From Jaltomata sinuosa (lineage: Eukaryota; Streptophyta; Magnoliopsida; Solanales; Solanaceae), in assembly GCA_003996215.1 (NCBI GenBank), contig QJPP01000032.1, positions 186,001 to 250,000 on the forward strand: a stretch of DNA of 64,000 nucleotides, in the 5' to 3' direction. Below are positions 57,267 through 64,000 of this stretch, piece by piece. Below the pieces are notes generated by a model, which was not told the DNA's origin, did no database searches, and saw only the letters and a program-made list of their open reading frames with translations. How positions within the stretch are numbered: the stretch's first letter is position 1; each line of letters begins with the position of its first letter. Made by a program: the position numbers and the translations under genes.

Positions 57267-57563
57267 ATGGCTATAATGAGTTGTTTCGAGCTTCCTGTGC
57301 AGCAACCCGATAGGGATATGTCTGTGCAGGAATTCAAGGTGTGGATTAAGCAATTCGACACAGATCATGACAAGCGTATAAGCCCTGAAGAACTAACAGA
57401 GGCACTTGAGAGTCTACACATGTGGTTCAGCTCGTGGAAGGCTCGTCGAGTCATGAAGGATGCTGATACTGATCATACTGGTTTCATTGATAACAAGAAA
57501 GAAGTAGAGAAACTGGTCAAGTATGCCCAACAACGTTTGCACATGAAAATCCATCAAAGTTAA
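57267..57563 (+). CDS. Small EF-hand protein with two degenerate loops, 98 aa
   Basis: A short intronless calcium-binding-type protein. Hand 1 loop is DTDHDKRISPEE (31-42): acidic ligands and Glu12 are present, but Gly6 is Lys. Hand 2 is DTDHTGFIDNKK (67-78): Gly6 is kept but position 12 is Lys, with Glu one residue later. The flanking helices (FKVWIKQF, ELTEALESL and KKEVEKLVKYAQQ) fit an EF pair. It is about polcalcin size, but Ca2+ affinity is probably low or altered. The start GAGATGGCT has good plant context; Met4 is an alternative. It is on the same strand as the four-hand CML upstream. The family is recognised, the exact role is not. Confidence 0.8.
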   Translation: MAIMSCFELPVQQPDRDMSVQEFKVWIKQFDTDHDKRISPEELTEALESLHMWFSSWKARRVMKDADTDHTGFIDNKKEVEKLVKYAQQRLHMKIHQS

Positions 57564-57834
57564 TTACTGGTGAATGGTTGGTCATCTTCTCCCTGCACCT
57601 TCTATTTTTTTTGTTCTCCCTTGTGACTCGAACCCATGATCTTAAGATTGGAAGTGGAGGGTGCTTACCATGCAATCCCTCGTTGTTGTTGTTTTTCCCG
57701 CTTTTTTCTTTAAGCACTCAGTATGGAAATCCACTTGCTAATCAATCAAAGTTCCTGCTGTGTAGACTTATCAAGGGTTAAGTGTTCCTAACCGAGAAGT
57801 CCTTTATTTTGGTTCTGTAGATTCAATAAAGTGT

Positions 57835-57840
57835 GGCAAA
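57835..57840 (+). terminator. Polyadenylation signal of the small EF-hand gene
   Basis: AATAAA about 270 bp after the stop codon. Confidence 0.45.
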
Positions 57841-58680
57841 TTAAACTCATTAACTGAAAATTATTGCCATAACCATGAGAAGTAATGGTTTAAGTTCACC
57901 GTCTTAATTTTTTTCTTGGGTTCCTTTTTAAGCAGAGTCGATAAGAAATAAGAAATATTTCAAGGCGATTTTATTTGTTGGTTTTTTTTTGTAGCTGTAT
58001 TTCTCCCGATTTATTGAAAACAAGAACTACCTAAAAAGAAGTTGACATAATTTACAAGTAGGATCGGACATTCATATAAACAAAACTACATCAATTGAAA
58101 CTATACCACCAAAATTGAGGAGCAATAAAGCTTGGACTGTAGATATTGCCACCGAGGCATATATTCTTTAGTAAAGAATGTCATCTGGTTTTCCAAAAAG
58201 AATGTATTTGTATTATAGACGGCACGCTTAAAAATAGTACCAAGTACATGAATTTAATCTTTAAAATCACCCCAATACATACCCAAACTCACTTATAAAG
58301 AACTTGGGATGGTACGTTTGGATTTTGGTCCATTAGTATTCATGGCAAGGCAAATCACCCATCAATTTGAAATGTGTCGAGATTTTTGGACAAAATGACG
58401 AATCGGCAAAATTTGTGTAGAAATCTTGACGACTTTTGTGACAAGGCAAATGTTTCCCATCAATTTAAAATCATGGCGATTCGCTAGGATTTTGCTACCT
58501 AATGTTGGTCACTATCTATTTTTGCAATTTTTTCTTAACGATGACAAAACTTAAATAGTGGCATAGAACGTGCCTATTTGTGTAAATCTTTAAAAATGGG
58601 CCTGTTTCGGTTGCACGTCTCCACTAAATGATAGGACTTCAGCCTGAGTAATTACTAGTGAAACAACATAAAACACAGTA
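57841..58680. other. Intergenic interval
   Basis: No gene seen. AGGCAAAT and AAATTTTGTG-type phrases recur at 58340-58500 without clear structure. Confidence 0.45.
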
Positions 58681-58803
58681 GTTTGGTCCCTAATTACATT
58701 TTATCCCACTATTTTAAAATATTATATTTTTCCCGGTAGTTTAAAAAAGGAAAGGCGTGTATCCTTTATATTTTCGTGTATCCTGGATACATATAACCTC
58801 TTC

Positions 58804-58951
58804 ATTAATGGTAAATCTGTTTCTATTATGGCGCTTTAAAAGGAAATAAAATATTTACAATTAATGAGGAGTAAATCATTAATTGTAAATCTATTACTAT
58901 TAGGGCGCTTTAAAAGGAAATAACAGATTTACAATTAATGAGGAGTAAATC
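58804..58951. repeat. 74-bp tandem duplication
   Basis: Two copies end in ACAATTAATGAGGAGTAAAT(C), 74 bp apart (58877 and 58951). Both contain GGCGCTTTAAAAGGAAATAA. Confidence 0.85.
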
Positions 58952-59471
58952 TGCAGTATCCTCATCTACACAAACAACTGGAGAATTCAAATTTCAATTT
59001 AAAATTACTTGGATACACATCAAACTAGCAAGTAACTCCATTATACAAGATACATGTATAATAGATCTCAAATATCTAAGGATACACATTTAAACAGCAA
59101 ACAACAATAGGTATAATTGGATACACTGGTAACACTGTATCCAATATTATAAGCTTGGATACATTATAACAGTGTTAAGGATACTTCCCAATATCTAAGG
59201 ATACCCATCTAAACAGCAAATAGATATAGGTATACTTGGATACATGTTAATATTGAATACAAGTTTGTAAGCTTGGATACATTGTAACAGTGTTAAGGAT
59301 ACATGTTACCAACATCTCAAATAGCAGGTTGCAGTAGTATTGGGATACATGTTAACATGAATTAATCCTGGATACATGTAACACAAGATTTGCTTACAAT
59401 GTTATCCCTGGATACGTATTGCTTTGTTTTGATTTGAAACTTTAAATTTACAAAAGTTACACATTTACAAC

Positions 59472-59861
59472 TCAGATAGATATATGTATACTTGGATACA
59501 TGGAAAATAACACTGGATACATGGTAACAAGTTGGTAACACTGAAAAATAACATCTGGGTTTGAGTCCCTTGTTCTTGATTTCAAATTTTTGTGCAATTC
59601 ATTCATTTTGACTTGATCGTTTCTAAATTTGGATCTATTTTCAGCAAAGTCTTCTTCTTTAAAGTCTCTAACAGCCGGAACAAAGGTCGGAGAAGGCACT
59701 TCATTGTTCCTAGACAGCAATGTGTTCCTAGGACTACTTTCTGCATTCTGATTTTGTGTCCTTTTCCTTAGCAGATACTGTAGTTTCTTGATCCAAGGAT
59801 TTTTCTTCCCATTCAAAATTAATGGGTAAATCTGAAAAGGGAGTTTTTGAATTTTGCCCAA
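59472..59861 (-). pseudogene. Unrecognised 129-codon ORF in the GGATAC element
   Basis: It reads PWIKKLQYLLRKRTQNQ, later VPAVRDFKEEDFAENRSKF and SRTRDSNPDVIFQ. The first 95 or so codons have a protein-like composition; the C-terminus runs into the GGATAC repeats (translated MYP...). I know no domain for it. It may be a remnant of an element-borne gene. Confidence 0.35.
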
Positions 59862-60345
59862 AAAGGTTTGATTGAATGCTATCCATGGAAGTATGTTGTT
59901 AATGGGTGTCTGAAAATCCGAGAATCTTGAAAAAAAAAACCTTAAAAGGTCTCTTCAATGGCGGAATCAAGCCCGGGTGAATCTGTCACCATTCTTGCCA
60001 TCGTGTACGGTGGTGGCGCCACCACTATTTGGCCTGGACAGCTTCACCATTGTCCGCTTCGATGAATTTTCCCTCCTCTACTGGAGATGACGATGAAAGT
60101 TTGTGGAAGCAAAATATCGAGATAAAATCTGTGAAATTTTGATTAGTGAGAGAGATTTGAGGGAGAAGCTGGAGAGATTTGAGGGAAGGAGTGATTTGGG
60201 GCGAAGTAATAGGAGTATGTTGGGATACACGTTTTGGTATGAAAAATACAATCTAGTGAGATATATGTAATTATTTTAAAGTAGTGGGATATTATGTAGT
60301 TATGGTAAGAATATTTGATTAATTATGTAATTTATCCTAATTACT

Positions 60346-60893
60346 AACTACTACTCCGCGGTTTGACAATAGTTTGTTCCCCAATAGTTTTCAGTAAAAA
60401 TGGTGTGGGTTGGCTACATAGGTACTTTTGATAAAAAGATTGTGTTTGACTAATCTTTTCTTAAAAGTGCTTTTGAAAAACAAATTACGAAAAGAACATG
60501 TATCAATGGACTTTTACTATTAAGATTATTTTATCGAGATAAATTATTTTAAATAAGTATAAAAATTTTAATTAAGTTTTTATTTAATTAAAAATTAAAT
60601 ATTACAAATTTTCAATCAATATTATAGGTGAACTAGTACATAGGAATTTGTTATTTATTTATTTTTGGGTGTAATATTTTAAGCCTATCTTTTCTCTCTA
60701 CAACCCCTTATGCACCGAAAGATATAGGAATTTGTTATTTATATTATTTTATCATGTGCATTTTAAGTTGTTGATATTATTTTTAAAAAATTAATATCTT
60801 GATCTTATTGAGTTGCAATTAAATTATAATATTATGAAATGTAAGTATAACAAAACTAAGAGAATCATATTAATTGCTTGTTTATTTTAATAG
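60346..60893. other. AT-rich interval, nothing recognised
   Basis: It includes AAAAGTGCTTTTGAAAAACA, similar in sense to 61670-61760, perhaps the ends of an old MITE. No gene. Confidence 0.4.
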
Positions 60894-60895
60894 TA

Positions 60896-61143
60896 CTCCT
60901 TCCGTTTCAATTTGTTTGACCTATTTTCCTTTTTAGTCCGTTTCAAAAAGAATGATCCTTTCCTTTTTTAGCAACTTTTTAATTTCAACTTTCCACATGA
61001 CATGTTTACAACCACAAGATTAAAGGGCATTTCAGTACATTTGACATAACTTTAATTCAAGACCACAAGATTCAAAAGTCTTATTTATTTTTTTAAACTT
61101 CGTGCCAAGTCAAAATAAGTCACTCAATATGAAACAGAGGGAG
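60896..61143. mobile_element. Stowaway MITE
   Basis: The left end CTCCTTCCGTTTCAATTTG pairs with the right end reversed, CTCCCTCTGTTTCATATTG. TA flanks at 60894-60895 and 61144-61145. 248 bp. Confidence 0.85.
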
Positions 61144-61145
61144 TA

Positions 61146-62945
61146 TATGAATAAGTAATTTTTAACACATTCACTTTCACTTGTAAGATAATACAATATT
61201 TTGTTAGTTGCATAAATAATCTAATAATATCTAATTTAAAATATTAAATAATATTAATGATTATTATTTTTTGTTTTGTTATTATTCTTATCTACAAAAT
61301 TAAAACTTTCACAATTACTAAAATTTATATGTAAAATAATATAAATAAATGAGAATTTTTTTTTACCTTTTTTCTGAGTTCACTAGCATATTCAATGCTT
61401 AAATAATATAAACGTAAAATAATATATATAAAATATAAAATAATAATATATAAAACGTAAAATAAAATAAAGAATTTATGGTATAAGAATGAAGAATAAA
61501 TTTTTTAAATAAAACTTATCAAATTTATGAAATATGTTAATTAATTGACAAGGGATATATTGGTAAATATGTATAAATAATAGGGATATTTTTTTCTTGA
61601 AAAAAATAATTTCCTGTTTCTGTTTCTTTTAAAAAAGCAAAAAAATTCTGCTTCAACAGTAGAAAAACTATTTTTTGCTTCTGTTTAAAAACACTTTTGG
61701 TGGTTAGCCAAACACCTTGTTTTGACAAAAAAATATTTTTTTCTAAAAAAGTACTTTTTTGCCTCCCAATCGCTAGGCCAAACAGGCTCTTAATCTGCTT
61801 GTTAATATTCAACCAATATTAATATGTTATGGAAAAATAGCTAAATTTTAATTGTAAAAACCTTTTTGCTTTTATCTATATATGTCTTACACATTCAACC
61901 CCCACCTCCACCCCAAAAAAAAACAAATTATTTATTTTAAAAGAACAAGGCACTATTTCGAATAGTTCAAGAGCAAAATTGATTTATTTTTCCTTATTTT
62001 GGAGAAATCGTTAGTAAGAACAATATTTTTGAGCTATTTTAATAGTTGGAGGGTATTTCTGAGCCAAAAACATAACGGTAAAAGTATTTTTGAACCGAAA
62101 ATGTAACTCGGGGTAAAACTATCCCATTTTAAATAGTTCAAAGGTATATTTGGCCTTTTTCCTTTTAGAATATTCAAATTGAGCAGATATGTCTTCACTA
62201 ATTGTTTAGTTCGTAAATGTTCGTACCATTTAATAGTTAGTCCAAACATATCCTTAATTTAACTGGAGCCCCTAATTAATTGATTAATAAGCAAAAAATA
62301 GTCAAATATTCCTTTAAAATATACTAAAATTTGAGCAAATATTCCCTTCTATCTTCCTCGCACACACACCAAAAATTTTCTATGTAAACTTTATTTGCAA
62401 TAGGGGATGGAAAAATGGTGAATAGCTCGAGGAACTACTTGTTTGAGTTGTAAATCCAGTGTACTTTTAAGTAAAAGCTACAAACATGGATGTGTGTGTA
62501 TTAGCTTTAGGTGTTGGTCAATCCACTTTACTTTTGACTCATGTATCCAAGTCCAAAAGATAGTATATCTGTAAAAGCTGCTAGCTAATCTTATTGTTAA
62601 TACCATGTGGATTTCAAAGTCGGACACCACTTGACCACAAGGATACGTTAGTCTACTCGTCTCGGGGTTCGAATAATTAAAACCGGAGCCAAGATATAAA
62701 ATTTAACAATTTCAGATTTTATTCCTTTAACGCTCCGTTTTTAAATATTTATCTTTATATTAAAAATAGATGATTCATAATATTTGTTATTTTTGAAAAT
62801 CAAGACACAATTAGCTGTTTGTTTATACCTTTATCCTTAGTCATAAATATTGAGAGATATTAATATAGTACAAAAAAGAGAAGTATTAAATATTGAGGAG
62901 TAATAAATAAGGGTAATGTTTTTCTCAAGGGGAGTGCAAACCAGA
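61146..62945. other. AT-rich intergenic interval
   Basis: No gene seen. 61600-61800 has AGCCAAACACC and GGCCAAACAGG, typical of MITE ends, but no pair could be closed with confidence. Confidence 0.45.
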
Positions 62946-62953
62946 AATATGAT

Positions 62954-63144
62954 CAGTGGCGGAGCCAGCCTTTGGCCAGGAGATTCATCCGAACCTCCTT
63001 CGACCCGGAAAATTATACAACTTATACATGCTTAAAATTATTTTTTATGTATATATAGTAAATGTTGAACCCCCTTCGGCTAGTTCGTGTGTTTATATTT
63101 TCAAATTTTGAACCCCCTTAGTGAAAATTCTGGCTCCGCCTCTG
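62954..63144. mobile_element. hAT-type MITE with perfect 8-bp target duplication
   Basis: The ends CAGTGGCGGAGCCAG and, reversed, CAGAGGCGGAGCCAG differ at one base. AATATGAT flanks both sides (62946-62953 and 63145-63152). 191 bp. The interior has GAACCCCCTT repeated (63066 and 63110 region). Confidence 0.92.
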
Positions 63145-63152
63145 AATATGAT

Positions 63153-64000
63153 AAGTATTTAGGAATTGAGGGAATAAGTTTTAGATTAATAATTCACTAC
63201 AGAAAAACATGAAATTAGCTATGAAATTTATCGGTAATTCCCAGCTATTATATTGTATAGCTACAAAAAATAAAACACTTTGTTTGGATGGTTGTTATGC
63301 ATCGTATCATATTGTATTGTTTGATGAATACGACATTTAGATAAATTGTTCGTTTTCCATCATTACATAATGTCACACATCAACAATTTAAAAAATAAAT
63401 CTACAAGAAAAAGAGGATACGAGATAGAACCATTATAAAAAAAAGTAGGATAAAAGATAAAATATAATTATTAAATATTAACTAAAGATAAAATGAGAGG
63501 AAAAAAATAATGTAACAATGCAATCACACCAAATCAATTATTATATAAAAGATTTTTCATCGTTATCTAACAATAAATTTAATGATACAATAAAATTTAA
63601 GTAACAATCAGAACGTGGTCAATTATTGTTGCTCAACTCAACCTCCTATTTCTCTCTCGTCATCGATTTTATTAATACGATTTGGATTCAATTCTCTAAC
63701 ATGATATTGTCATAATAATTTGTCCATGAGTACACTTCTTTAAATGTACTCAACGCCGTTAATTTTAAAAAAAAGTTTCCTATGCCACTGCCGCCTCTGT
63801 TATAGAGTACTAGCTACTAGTTTAATAGGTCAAATGAGTTGCACTTTGAAGATAACGTGGTCCCTATGAGATAATAGATATCTTTCACTATTTTTTCGGT
63901 CTCAAAATATGTGTTATCTTAATAAAAAAATTACCTTATAATAAGTGTTACTTTAGAAATTTAAGACAAAAGTTAACATATTTTTCAAATACTATATCCT
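63153..64000. other. AT-rich interval to the window end
   Basis: 63278-63615 resembles a decayed MITE, starting TTTGTTTGGATGGTTGTTA with a weak inverse GTAACAATCAGAAC at the far side. A Stowaway-like start may begin near 63890 and run off the edge. No gene seen. Confidence 0.4.

Larger units (their letters stand above)
58681..60345. mobile_element. Inverted-repeat element rich in GGATAC motifs
   Basis: The left flank TTATCCCACTATTTTAAAAT pairs with the right flank reversed, TATCCCACTACTTTAAAATA. GTGTATCC also occurs near both ends. The interior has at least a dozen GGATAC copies between 58788 and 59520, a 74-bp tandem duplication (58804-58951) and an ORF-like stretch. It is probably a Mutator-like or related non-autonomous family; no target duplication could be fixed. 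Confidence 0.55.

Overview
This is a plant nuclear window, most likely from a Solanaceae species. The evidence is long-LTR Tekay/Del-type chromoviruses, Stowaway, Tourist, hAT and Mutator-like non-autonomous transposons, a Helitron, intron-containing nuclear genes, and eukaryotic tRNA genes without encoded CCA. Solanaceae is an inference from the look of the repeats, not proven here. Base composition is AT-rich outside the retrotransposons, and true coding sequence is sparse.

Layout. About 1-26.1 kb is mostly three copies of one Ty3/gypsy family. Copy A (minus strand) runs off the left edge and keeps its RT, protease, gag, primer-binding site and 5' LTR. Copy B (minus, 6073-15769) has both LTRs and decayed gag, protease, RT, RNase H, integrase and chromodomain. 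Copy C (plus, 18753-26075) has a perfect GCATG target-site duplication. It has lost everything from the end of RT to the first ~44 bp of its 3' LTR. Every LTR carries a 38-40-bp tandem repeat and a cluster built on the 12-bp palindrome CCGCTATAGCGG mixed with W-box-like TTGACY. A probable solo Copia-like LTR and a MITE lie between B and C.

26-34 kb is intergenic DNA with Stowaway MITEs (one nested in another), a Tourist-like MITE, a tRNA-Arg(UCU) gene and a hAT-type MITE. A four-exon remorin gene (minus) occupies 34.0-36.7 kb, with a probable 5'UTR exon near 37.6-38.0 kb; splice phases match at all three coding introns. 38-47 kb is a transposon-rich block: Stowaway and related MITEs, three Mutator-like elements with long TIRs and 9-10-bp target duplications (one carrying an unrecognised 185-codon ORF), a LINE RNase H fragment, a tRNA-Asn(GUU) gene and a Tourist-like MITE with a 15-bp internal repeat. 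47.09-52.14 kb fits a 5-kb non-autonomous Helitron on the minus strand, containing a ~0.5-kb direct duplication.

52-58 kb holds two calcium-sensor genes on the plus strand: a four-EF-hand calmodulin-like protein (55356-55934) and a small protein with two degenerate EF-hands (57267-57563). 58.7-60.3 kb is another inverted-repeat element full of GGATAC motifs. The window ends in AT-rich DNA with a Stowaway and a hAT MITE with a perfect 8-bp target duplication.

The four functional protein or tRNA classes here (membrane-raft scaffold, Ca2+ sensors, tRNAs) do not form an operon or cluster with a shared pathway. I found no clear new biological system. The most unusual signals are the palindrome/W-box LTR modules, the Mutator-like element with an unrecognised ORF, and the Helitron with its internal duplication.
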